19,197 nucleotides of DNA from Sinorhizobium sp. (GTDB lineage Bacteria > Pseudomonadota > Alphaproteobacteria > Rhizobiales > Rhizobiaceae): assembly GCA_031178305.1 (NCBI GenBank), contig JAPSJG010000020.1, positions 1 through 19,197 of the forward strand, in the 5' to 3' direction. A model generated the notes under the pieces. The model had not been told where the DNA came from. It saw only the letters and a list, made by a program, of their open reading frames with translations, and did no database searches. Of the stretch, positions 1 to 6,270 are shown in pieces. Numbering within the stretch: position 1 is the stretch's first letter; the number at the start of each line of letters is the position of its first letter. The translations under genes and the position numbers were made by a program.

Positions 1-116
1 GAATATTCGCCGCGGCGCATGCGCAGCGAGAATTCCAGCGTGCCGATGAGCGGAATGACGAAATAGCTCGCTCCGATGGCGATAGCGATCCAGGCGCCGA
101 GGCGTTGTGCTTTCAT
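1..116 (-). CDS. ABC transporter permease, second subunit (5' end only)
   Basis: The reverse strand starts an open frame with ATG at 116, reading MKAQRLGAWIAIAIGASYFV and continuing without a stop past the window edge. The short charged N-terminus followed by a hydrophobic stretch is what the first membrane helix of a binding-protein-dependent permease looks like. It overlaps the stop of the preceding permease by four bases (ATGA, 113-116), the usual arrangement of the two PotB/PotC-like permeases of one importer. Only about 38 residues are visible, so the identification rests mainly on context. The ATP-binding subunit is not in the window and is expected further to the left or elsewhere. Confidence 0.72.
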   Translation of the reverse strand, partial: MKAQRLGAWIAIAIGASYFVIPLIGTLEFSLRMRRGEY

Positions 117-994
117 TTCTGCCACCGTTCGGCGCGCATCCGCAGCCAGATGTAGAGGAGGTTGGATATGCCGGTGATGACGATCATGCCGAGCGCCAGC
201 GCATAGCCCAGATTCGGATTGTGCAATACGTCGCCGCGGATCTGCGCATAAAGCAGGATCGGCACGATGTTGAGAGAACTGCCGGTCAGCGCATAGGCGG
301 TGGCGATGGCGCCGAAGGCGTTGGCAAAGAGCAGGAGCGTCGTGCCGAGCAGGCTCGGCCAGAGGATCGGCAGTGCCACCATGCGCCAATATTGCCAGGT
401 GGAGGCCCCCAGGATTTCCGATGCCTCGCGCCATTCCTTCTTCATGCCGTCGAGCGCGGGCGTCAGGATCAACACCATCAACGGAATCTGGAAATACATG
501 TAGGTGATGGTGAGGCCGAAGAAGCTCAACAGGTTGAACCCGGTTCCATAGAGGTTGAAACCGAACCAGTCGCGAAGGAAAACGGTCACGAGCCCGGTGC
601 GGCCGAGCGTCGCCAGAAAGGCGAAGGCGAGCGGCACGCCGGCGAAATTCGAGGCGACACCGGAGAAGGTGAGCAGGCCGGAACGGATCCACTTCGGCAC
701 ACCGCCGAGCACGACCGCCCACGCCAGAAAGAATCCGATCAGCGCGCCGCCAAGCGACGAGGCGACCGACACCCGGATGGAGATCCAGTAGGCGCTGATG
801 ATCGAGGGCGTGAAAAGATCCACGATGTTCTTGAAGGTGAACGCGCCCTCGGGTGTTCGAAATGCACCGGTGACGAGATAGATCGTCGGAATGATCAGGA
901 ACATCAGCGCGAATATCGCAAAAGGTGCAATGCCGAGCCAATCGATGATCGTTCGTTTGCTGATCAGGGGTGCTGCTGCTGTCGTGGTGGTCAT
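113..994 (-). CDS. ABC transporter permease (PotB / iron-type, inner membrane)
   Basis: An inner-membrane permease of about 293 residues with roughly six hydrophobic segments. The cytoplasmic EAA loop that docks the ATPase is clear: EASEILGASTWQYWRM then ALPILWPSLLG, matching the EAA-G-I-LP pattern of MetI-like permeases of the polyamine, iron and 2-aminoethylphosphonate importers. I chose ATG at 994 (MTTTTAAAPL); an ATG at 1018 adds eight residues and has a purine-rich GGGGAGG about 12 bases upstream, so it cannot be excluded. It lies downstream of the solute-binding protein gene in one operon and overlaps the next permease by four bases. Substrate unknown. Confidence 0.9.
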   Translation of the reverse strand: MTTTTAAAPLISKRTIIDWLGIAPFAIFALMFLIIPTIYLVTGAFRTPEGAFTFKNIVDLFTPSIISAYWISIRVSVASSLGGALIGFFLAWAVVLGGVPKWIRSGLLTFSGVASNFAGVPLAFAFLATLGRTGLVTVFLRDWFGFNLYGTGFNLLSFFGLTITYMYFQIPLMVLILTPALDGMKKEWREASEILGASTWQYWRMVALPILWPSLLGTTLLLFANAFGAIATAYALTGSSLNIVPILLYAQIRGDVLHNPNLGYALALGMIVITGISNLLYIWLRMRAERWQK

Positions 995-1028
995 GAAAGC
1001 TTTCGGCCGTCCCGGCATGAAGAGAAGT

Positions 1029-1057
1029 GCCTCCCCGCCGACGTCGGGCGAGGAGGC
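1029..1057 (-). promoter_or_regulatory. Stem-loop between binding-protein and permease genes
   Basis: On the transcribed (minus) strand the 29 nt starting GCCTCCTCGCC fold into an 11-bp stem with one G.T pair and a short loop, closing with GGCGGGGAGGC. It starts 10 nt after the TAA of the binding-protein gene and has no U-run. Such hairpins often protect the 3' end of the binding-protein message so that it is made in excess over the membrane subunits. That role is inferred. Confidence 0.6.
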
Positions 1058-1066
1058 TGTTTCAGT

Positions 1067-2170
1067 TTATTGGACGTTGGCGCCAACGACGCTGTCCCAC
1101 TTGGTGGTGATCGCTTCCTTGCTCTTCTCCTGCTCTTCGAGCGTCGGGAAGACGGCCTTTTCATAGGCCGCCGCCGGCGGCAGCTTGTCGAGCATTTCCT
1201 GCGGAACCTTGCCGTTCTTGACGAGGTCGTTGAAGCGGATCGGGTGGCAATAGCCCTTCAGCCAACCAAGTTGGCCTTCATCCGAATAGAGATATTCCAT
1301 CCAGAGCTTGGCGGCGTTCGGATGCGGCGCGTAGGCCGAGATCGCCTGGACGTAGACGCCGGCGACGACGCCGGAGTTCGGAACGACGACTTCGACCGGC
1401 GGGTTGCCGTTCAGGCTGTCGCGCCAGGACAGACCGTTATAGTCCCAGGCGATGATGATCGGGGTCGACCCTTGAGCGAGCGAAGCCGACTTGCCGATAA
1501 CCGGTACGAAGTTGCCGGCCTTGTTGACTTCGGCGAAGAAGGCAAGGCCCGCTTCGCCGGCCTTGGCGGCATCCTGTTCACCGGTCGAAAGACCAGCTGC
1601 GTAGACGGCTTGCACCGCCTGGTTGGACGAGCGCGGATCGCCGGCCATCGCGACGGCGTTCGCGTATTCCGGCTTCTTCAGATCCGCCCAATCCTTCGGC
1701 ACGTCCTTGATGATGTCGGTATTCACAACGAAGGAGAGAACACCGTAATAGTCGCCGTACCAGTAGCCTTCCGGATCCTTGGCGCTGTCTGGAATCGTGT
1801 CCCAGGTTGAGACCTTATAGGGCTGGATCAGGCCTTCGGCCTTGGCCGAGGGACCGAAGGAGAGGCCGACGTCGATGACGTCAGGCGCCTGCGGGCCGGT
1901 ATTGCCCTTGTTGGCCTTGATCGCTTCGATCTCGTCGCCGGAGCCGGCGTCCGGGTTCAGCTCGTTGACCTCGATGCCGTATTTCGCCTTGAAGCCGGCA
2001 ATGACATCGCCGTAGCCGCACCAGCTGTGCGGAAGTGCGATCGTCGTCAGCATGCCTTCCTTCTTGGCGGCGGCGATGAGCTCCTCGCTCGGCTCGGCGG
2101 CGGCGATGGCCGTCGTCGTCATGAGCATGGCGGTGGTGAGCGAGAGCAGGCGTTGAGTCTTTGAAATCAC
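1067..2170 (-). CDS. ABC transporter periplasmic solute-binding protein (family 1/6 type)
   Basis: A 367-residue secreted binding protein. Residues 1-25 are a Sec signal peptide (KTQRLLSLTTAMLMTTTAIAAAE), followed by an extracellular solute-binding protein of the iron/thiamine/polyamine/phosphonate cluster, with the typical DVIDVGLSFGPSAKAEGLI and YYGVLSFVVNTDII blocks. The start codon is GTG at 2170, supported by AAGGAG seven bases upstream. It is the first gene of the importer operon, followed by a hairpin and two permeases. It may share control with the RpiR gene just upstream on the same strand. Its sequence does not let me choose between an amine, iron or phosphonate ligand; proximity to an amine-type operon makes an amine plausible, by inference only. 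Confidence 0.88.
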   Translation of the reverse strand: MISKTQRLLSLTTAMLMTTTAIAAAEPSEELIAAAKKEGMLTTIALPHSWCGYGDVIAGFKAKYGIEVNELNPDAGSGDEIEAIKANKGNTGPQAPDVIDVGLSFGPSAKAEGLIQPYKVSTWDTIPDSAKDPEGYWYGDYYGVLSFVVNTDIIKDVPKDWADLKKPEYANAVAMAGDPRSSNQAVQAVYAAGLSTGEQDAAKAGEAGLAFFAEVNKAGNFVPVIGKSASLAQGSTPIIIAWDYNGLSWRDSLNGNPPVEVVVPNSGVVAGVYVQAISAYAPHPNAAKLWMEYLYSDEGQLGWLKGYCHPIRFNDLVKNGKVPQEMLDKLPPAAAYEKAVFPTLEEQEKSKEAITTKWDSVVGANVQ

Positions 2171-2363
2171 TGGCGTTCTCCTTGTGGCTTCAGTTGTTTC
2201 GACGATGCTGTTAATGCGGTGTCATGAAACTTATGTGACAGGCTCTGCCCCGCTTACAACCGGCTGCGGTCTCCGGAGCTGCACCTTCCAGGGCGGTGCG
2301 GCGAACTGCGCGCCATCTGGCACATAGCTCGAACGCCTGTCTTCAGACCTTGCCGGGGACCTC
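2171..2363 (-). promoter_or_regulatory. Promoter/operator region of the ABC importer operon
   Basis: This 193-base gap separates the regulator stop from the binding-protein start. It holds a dyad at 2220-2240 with perfect arms TGTCA and TGACA separated by 11 bases. On the minus strand a weak promoter-like pair, TTGTAA (2254-2259) and ACATAA 17 bases later, places the dyad over the -10 region. A weak hairpin, GCACC (2281-2285) with GGTGC (2295-2299), may end the regulator transcript. The dyad is visible; the promoter assignment is tentative. Confidence 0.35.
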
Positions 2364-3242
2364 CTAGACCGGCTTGCGGAAAATGCGTGTCGAGTCGAAC
2401 AGGCCCTCGAGGGTCTTCATCCGATCGCGGGTTTCGTCCCAGTTCGAGCTCTGCACGGCCTCGATCAGGGCCTCGACCAGGAACAAGAGAAGCACGGAGC
2501 TATCCCAGGCCGAGGGCACCTCGATCTGCGCGCGGAATACCTTGGATGCGGATTTGGCGACGGGCGAGCCCCATTGGTCGGTGAAGAGGACGATCTCGAC
2601 GCCGCGCTTGCGCGCGAAGCTGGCGAGCGTTTCCATCTCCTGCTCGTAACGGCGGATGTCGAACAGGATCAGAACGTCGCCCCGTTTCATGTCCAGGACG
2701 TAATGCGGCCAGGAACTCGGATTGGCGGCAATTTGCGTGACGCCGGTGCGGATGACCTGAAGATGTGTGAAGAGGTAGTCCGCCATGGTGCGGGTGATGC
2801 GTCCGCCGACGAGATAGACGTGACGCTTGCAATCGGCGACGAGCGCCGCGGCGGCGTCGAATTCGGCGGGTTCGATCTGCGAGAGCGTCAGGCGCATATT
2901 GCCCATGACCGCATCGGCAAAACGGTTGAGGATGTGCGTCCCCGGCGCGCTTGCCGCCCAGCGGTCATGCTTGGCGATCGGATTGGAAATTGTCGCTTCC
3001 AGTTCCTGGTGCAGTCTAGCCTGGAAATCGGGAAAGCCACGGAAGCCAAGCTTTTGCACCATTCGGGCGACAGTCGGCGTCGAGACGCCGGCGTTCTCGG
3101 CGACCGTGGTGATCGAGCCGAGCCCGGAGACGGGATAGTTGTCGAGAAGTGTCTCAGCCAACCGCTTCTCGGCGCGCGTCAGCGCCGCGAAATGTGCGTT
3201 GATCACATCCGACACCGTCATGGATGCCGTATTACCGTTCAA
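2364..3242 (-). CDS. RpiR/MurR-family transcriptional regulator with atypical SIS domain
   Basis: A 292-residue cytoplasmic regulator. Residues about 10-80 form the RpiR helix-turn-helix (SITTVAENAGVSTPTVARMV, then KLGFRGFPDF), and residues about 130-265 form a SIS-like effector domain. The start is TTG at 3242, because GAGGGG lies seven bases upstream; an ATG at 3221 would remove seven residues but has no clear ribosome site. In ordinary SIS domains the second strand ends in an S-x-S-G-x-T sugar-phosphate loop. Here the matching place reads FDIRRY (194-199), and the usual G-x-G-x-S loop reads GGRIT. It is divergent from the amidohydrolase-TRAP-ligase operon and upstream of the ABC operon, so it probably controls one or both and itself. 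Ligand unknown. Confidence 0.9.
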   Translation of the reverse strand: MNGNTASMTVSDVINAHFAALTRAEKRLAETLLDNYPVSGLGSITTVAENAGVSTPTVARMVQKLGFRGFPDFQARLHQELEATISNPIAKHDRWAASAPGTHILNRFADAVMGNMRLTLSQIEPAEFDAAAALVADCKRHVYLVGGRITRTMADYLFTHLQVIRTGVTQIAANPSSWPHYVLDMKRGDVLILFDIRRYEQEMETLASFARKRGVEIVLFTDQWGSPVAKSASKVFRAQIEVPSAWDSSVLLLFLVEALIEAVQSSNWDETRDRMKTLEGLFDSTRIFRKPV

Positions 3243-3281
3243 TGCTATGCCCCTCAGCCGATCTCCGCCAGCTTGGAAGCG

Positions 3282-3310
3282 ATTAAGCTCGCTGTCACAA
3301 CCGGAGTCAA
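3282..3310 (-). promoter_or_regulatory. Candidate promoter of the regulator gene
   Basis: On the minus strand TTGACT (3310-3305) is followed after 17 bases by CTTAAT (3287-3282), a reasonable sigma-70 pair that leaves a leader of about 40 bases before the TTG start at 3242. The dyad at 3318-3337 lies just upstream of this -35 box, which would allow autoregulation. Confidence 0.45.
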
Positions 3311-3317
3311 TCGCATT

Positions 3318-3337
3318 TTTGAAGAGATCGTTTCAAA
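3318..3337. promoter_or_regulatory. Operator-like dyad 1 (TGAA-N8-TTCA)
   Basis: TTTGAAGAGATCGTTTCAAA has perfect 6-bp arms around eight bases. Its core, TGAA-N8-TTCA, is identical in layout to the dyad centred 42 bp to the right. It sits just upstream of both divergent -35 boxes. A binding site for the adjacent RpiR-type regulator is the simplest reading. Confidence 0.6.
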
Positions 3338-3343
3338 TTTTGG

Positions 3344-3372
3344 TTGACAGCCCATCCTCGGTGAAGAATTCT
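3344..3372 (+). promoter_or_regulatory. Candidate promoter of the amidohydrolase-TRAP-ligase operon
   Basis: A perfect TTGACA (-35) lies at 3344-3349. At 17-bp spacing the -10 position reads AATTCT, a weak match. Operator-like dyad 2 covers the -10 and start region, and dyad 1 lies immediately upstream of the -35. This geometry suits repression. The leader would be about 35-40 nt to the GTG at 3415. Confidence 0.5.
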
Positions 3373-3378
3373 CTTCAC
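3361..3378. promoter_or_regulatory. Operator-like dyad 2 (TGAA-N8-TTCA)
   Basis: GTGAAGAATTCTCTTCAC has perfect 7-bp arms around ATTC and contains the same TGAA-N8-TTCA core as dyad 1. Centre-to-centre distance to dyad 1 is 42 bp, four helical turns, so two bound dimers would lie on one DNA face. Confidence 0.6.
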
Positions 3379-3414
3379 AACAGGGGCGGCAGTGCATTTT
3401 TGGGGGCGCCGGTC

Positions 3415-4185
3415 GTGACGGGACTTTTGACTGAGGCCGAAGGCAATCCGGTCGCCATAACAAACGCCAGTGCAAACAGCGACTTCCTCTTCCTGTGCGA
3501 GCATGCCTCGCACCGCCTGCCGCAGCGCCTCGGAACGCTCGGCCTCTCCGAAGAGGCGCTCGCGAGCCATATTGCCTGGGACCCGGGCGCGCTCGCTGTC
3601 GCCGAGCTTCTCGCCGAAAAACTCGACGGCGCGCTGATCCACCAGCGCTTTTCGCGCCTCGCCTACGATTGCAACAGACCACCGGAATCCGAGGCGGCGA
3701 TGCCTGTCGTCAGCGAGGTCTACGATGTGCCCGGCAACAGGGCGATGTCGGCCGCCGAGCGCCAGGCGAGGATTGACGAGATCTATCTGCCTTTTCACGA
3801 GGCGGTGTCGACGTTCGTCGTCGGCCGTAAGGCAGTGGGCAGGCAGCCCGTGCTCGTCACCATGCATAGCTTCACGCCAGTCTATTTCGGCAAGCCGCGC
3901 ACCGTCGAGCTCGGCATTCTCCACGACGCCGACAGCCGCCTTGCCGACCGCATGCTGGCGATTGCAGCGGCGGAGATTGCTTATGATGTCCGCCGCAATG
4001 AGCCCTACGGTCCTGCGGACGGAGTGACGCATAGTCTGATAGAATACGGCCTGCGTTATGGACTGCCCAATGTGATGATCGAGATCAGAAACGATCTCAT
4101 CCGCGACGAGATCGGCCAGAGGGGCATGGCCGATTATCTGGAGGGGCTGCTCGCCAAGGGCGTCGCCGCCTTATCCGCACAATGA
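3415..4185 (+). CDS. N-formylglutamate amidohydrolase family protein
   Basis: A 256-residue zinc-dependent amidohydrolase of the PF05013 family. Visible signatures are CEHAS (28-32), SRLAYDCNR (80-88), TMHSFTP (149-155), NEPYGPADGVTH (195-206) and MIEIRNDLI (221-229), which include the metal-binding Glu and His positions. I start it at GTG 3415 (MTGLLTEAEGNP), the usual family N-terminus, with a G-rich stretch eight bases upstream; TTG at 3427 is an alternative. The textbook reaction is hydrolysis of N-formylglutamate in histidine breakdown, but no other hut gene is present. As first gene of an operon with a GS-like ligase and two dehydrogenases it more likely hydrolyses another glutamate amide, which is inference. 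Its plus strand promoter carries two operator-like dyads. Confidence 0.9.
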   Translation: MTGLLTEAEGNPVAITNASANSDFLFLCEHASHRLPQRLGTLGLSEEALASHIAWDPGALAVAELLAEKLDGALIHQRFSRLAYDCNRPPESEAAMPVVSEVYDVPGNRAMSAAERQARIDEIYLPFHEAVSTFVVGRKAVGRQPVLVTMHSFTPVYFGKPRTVELGILHDADSRLADRMLAIAAAEIAYDVRRNEPYGPADGVTHSLIEYGLRYGLPNVMIEIRNDLIRDEIGQRGMADYLEGLLAKGVAALSAQ

Positions 4186-4254
4186 AAGGCCCCTGGGGAG
4201 CGGCAGCGCTCGCGGTGATGACCGGTGATCTATTGAACAGGAGAAAGACAGCCA

Positions 4255-4335
4255 ATGCTCGGATCTGCAGCAAGGGGAGGCGCATTTCCTCGACCGCACA
4301 ACGCCTGCGCCCGGCAGGGGCGCCGCCATGCCTGA
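4255..4335 (+). CDS. Possible 26-codon leader ORF before the TRAP genes
   Basis: In the 142-base gap before the TRAP small subunit there is an ATG at 4255 preceded by AGGAG (11 bases upstream, rather far). It opens a 26-residue arginine-rich frame (MLGSAARGGAF...GRRHA) whose stop TGA (4333-4335) overlaps the first codons of the TRAP gene at 4328. It could be a translationally coupling leader or chance; the TRAP gene has its own weak G-rich site (CAGGGGCG). Confidence 0.25.
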   Translation: MLGSAARGGAFPRPHNACARQGRRHA

Positions 4336-4837
4336 ATATCTGAAGACTTATGTCCGCGTCGTCGATGGGTTCAATCGGCGCGTCGGCAGGGCCACTATGT
4401 ATCTGATCTTCGCGATGATGGGCATTCTGCTCTATTCATCGATCTCGAAGGCGTGGCTCTTGCCGTCGCTCTGGACCCTTGAAATGGCGCAGTTCGTCAT
4501 GGCTGCCTATTATCTCCTGGGCGGGGCCTATTCGCTGCAACTCGACAGCCATGTCCGCATGGATCTGCTCTATGGCCGCTGGACGCTGCGTACCCGCGCC
4601 ATGGTCGACGCCGTCACCATCATCATGCTGCTCGTCTATCTCGCGTTCCTGCTTTACGGCGGCGTTTCCAGCACCGCCTATGCGTTGAAATACGGCGAGA
4701 CCAGCTATTCGGCCTGGGCGCCCTACATGGCACCGATCAAGATCATCATGACGATAGGGGTGCTGCTCACCTTCCTCCAGGCGACCTCCATCTTCATCAA
4801 GGACCTGGCCCATGCCGTCGGGAGGCCGATCGCATGA
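4328..4837 (+). CDS. TRAP transporter small membrane subunit (DctQ family)
   Basis: A 169-residue protein with four hydrophobic segments (about 23-45, 51-70, 93-117 and 134-156), the size and topology of DctQ. The conserved DctQ middle is seen as EMAQFVMAAYYLLGGAYSL followed by HVRMDLLYGRW. It joins the large channel subunit in the inner membrane to use the ion gradient for solute uptake. Its stop overlaps the start of the large subunit by four bases (ATGA at 4834-4837), which indicates translational coupling and fixed stoichiometry. The start is ATG 4328, with a G-rich sequence eight or more bases upstream. Confidence 0.93.
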   Translation: MPEYLKTYVRVVDGFNRRVGRATMYLIFAMMGILLYSSISKAWLLPSLWTLEMAQFVMAAYYLLGGAYSLQLDSHVRMDLLYGRWTLRTRAMVDAVTIIMLLVYLAFLLYGGVSSTAYALKYGETSYSAWAPYMAPIKIIMTIGVLLTFLQATSIFIKDLAHAVGRPIA

Positions 4838-6159
4838 GCTACGAAATGATCGCCTTCATGATGTTCTCGTCGATGATGATGACGATGCTGACCGGCCAGC
4901 GCGTTTTCGCAGCCATCGGCGTTGTCGGCGTGGTCGCAGCCGCTTTTCTCTGGGGCGATGGCGGCTTCGAAATGGCCTTCGCCGCCTCGATGAAGCTTAT
5001 GAAGTGGTATCCGCTTCTGACGCTGCCGCTCTTCATCTTCATGGGCTACATGCTGTCGGAATCCGGCATCGCCGAGGACCTCTACAAGATGTTCCATATC
5101 TGGATGGGCGGCTTGCCCGGGGGGCTCGCGCTCGGAACCATCGGACTCATGGTCATCATCTCCGCCATGAACGGCCTCAGCGTCGCCGGCATGGCGATCG
5201 GCGCGACGATCGCGCTGCCCGAACTACTCAGGCGCGGCTATGACAAGACCATGGTCTCGGGCGTGATCCAGGCGGGCAGTTCGCTCGGCATTCTGGTGCC
5301 GCCGAGCGTGGTTCTGGTGCTCTATGGCATGATCGCCCGCCAGCCGGTCGGTCAGCTCTGGCTCGCCGGCGTCTTTCCTGGCCTGTTGTTGGCTTTGCTG
5401 TTTTCGCTCTACGTCGTCATCCGCTGCAAGATCCAGCCGCATCTGGGGCCGGCACTGCCCAAAGAGGAGCGCAATATTCCGCTCGCCGAGAAGCTCAAGT
5501 TGCTCAGAGCCGGCATCCTGCCGTTCATGATCTTCTTCCTGATGATGGGCCTCTTCGTCATGGGCGTCACCAGCCTCGTCGAGAGCTCGGCCGTCGGCGC
5601 CATATCCGCGCTCGCGGCTGCCTGGGTGAAGGGACGGCTGACATGGAGCGTGTTCGACAGGACGATCGAGCAGACGCTCGGGATCTCCTGCATGTTCATG
5701 TGGATCATCCTCGCAGCGCTCTGCTTCGGCGCCGTTTTCGACGGTCTCGGAGCCGTCAAAGCAATCGAGTACCTGTTCCTTGAGAAATGGGGCCTCGGTC
5801 CCTGGGAGGTGCTGATCCTGATGCAGATTTCCTATCTGATCATGGGCACCTTCCTCGACGACACGGCGATGCTCGTCATCGTTGCGCCGCTCTATATTCC
5901 GCTCGTCGGCAGCCTCGGCTTCGATCTCATCTGGTACGGCGTGCTCTACACGATCACCTGCCAGATCGCCTACATGACCCCGCCCTTCGGCTACAACCTG
6001 TTCCTGATGCGGGCGATGGCGCCACCGGAGATCACACTGATGGACATCTACAAATCGGTGTTCCCCTTCGTGGCGGTGATGATCGTGGGACTGGCGATCG
6101 TGACGGCATTTCCGGAGATCGCGCTCTGGCTGCCGCAGAACGTCTATGTCAAGGGCTGA
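4834..6159 (+). CDS. TRAP transporter large membrane subunit (DctM family)
   Basis: A 441-residue, strongly hydrophobic protein with about 11-12 membrane segments and the usual DctM length. Family blocks are visible: YPLLTLPLFIFMGYMLSESG near residue 55, GASLGILVPPS-like GSSLGILVPPSVVLVLYG near 148, ending in PPFGYNLFLMRAM near 390. It forms the ion-coupled channel that receives solute from the periplasmic binding protein encoded next. It overlaps the small subunit by four bases. The dctP gene follows after 111 bases that hold a small hairpin and a purine-rich leader. The substrate cannot be told from this subunit. Confidence 0.95.
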   Translation: MSYEMIAFMMFSSMMMTMLTGQRVFAAIGVVGVVAAAFLWGDGGFEMAFAASMKLMKWYPLLTLPLFIFMGYMLSESGIAEDLYKMFHIWMGGLPGGLALGTIGLMVIISAMNGLSVAGMAIGATIALPELLRRGYDKTMVSGVIQAGSSLGILVPPSVVLVLYGMIARQPVGQLWLAGVFPGLLLALLFSLYVVIRCKIQPHLGPALPKEERNIPLAEKLKLLRAGILPFMIFFLMMGLFVMGVTSLVESSAVGAISALAAAWVKGRLTWSVFDRTIEQTLGISCMFMWIILAALCFGAVFDGLGAVKAIEYLFLEKWGLGPWEVLILMQISYLIMGTFLDDTAMLVIVAPLYIPLVGSLGFDLIWYGVLYTITCQIAYMTPPFGYNLFLMRAMAPPEITLMDIYKSVFPFVAVMIVGLAIVTAFPEIALWLPQNVYVKG

Positions 6160-6166
6160 CGGGAGC

Positions 6167-6182
6167 CGGCGCCTCTGCGCCG
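6167..6182 (+). promoter_or_regulatory. Small hairpin and purine-rich leader before dctP-type gene
   Basis: CGGCGC-CTCT-GCGCCG is a perfect 6-bp hairpin starting eight bases after the large-subunit stop. The following stretch to 6270 is unusually A/G-rich for this genome and ends in GAGGGA nine bases before the ATG at 6271. Both could favour stable, efficient translation of the binding protein. Function inferred. Confidence 0.4.
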
Positions 6183-6270
6183 CAAAGAAACGATGCCCTT
6201 CCCAATCACGGAGAGGCCAACAAACAGAAGAAGTGCAATTGAACGAAGAAAGAAAGAGGGAAACAGAAAG

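Noticed and set aside
107..1810. A 567-codon open frame on the plus strand
   Set aside because: It lies antisense across the permease and binding-protein genes and is rich in Arg, Asp, Gly and Glu, the usual shadow of GC-rich codon bias; it matches no family.
2311..2330. TGGCAC as a sigma-54 promoter
   Set aside because: The required TTGC-type -12 element at the right distance is missing.
3139..3414. Upstream extension of the amidohydrolase frame
   Set aside because: It would cover the regulator's start and the operators and gives no family similarity; the family N-terminus begins near 3415.
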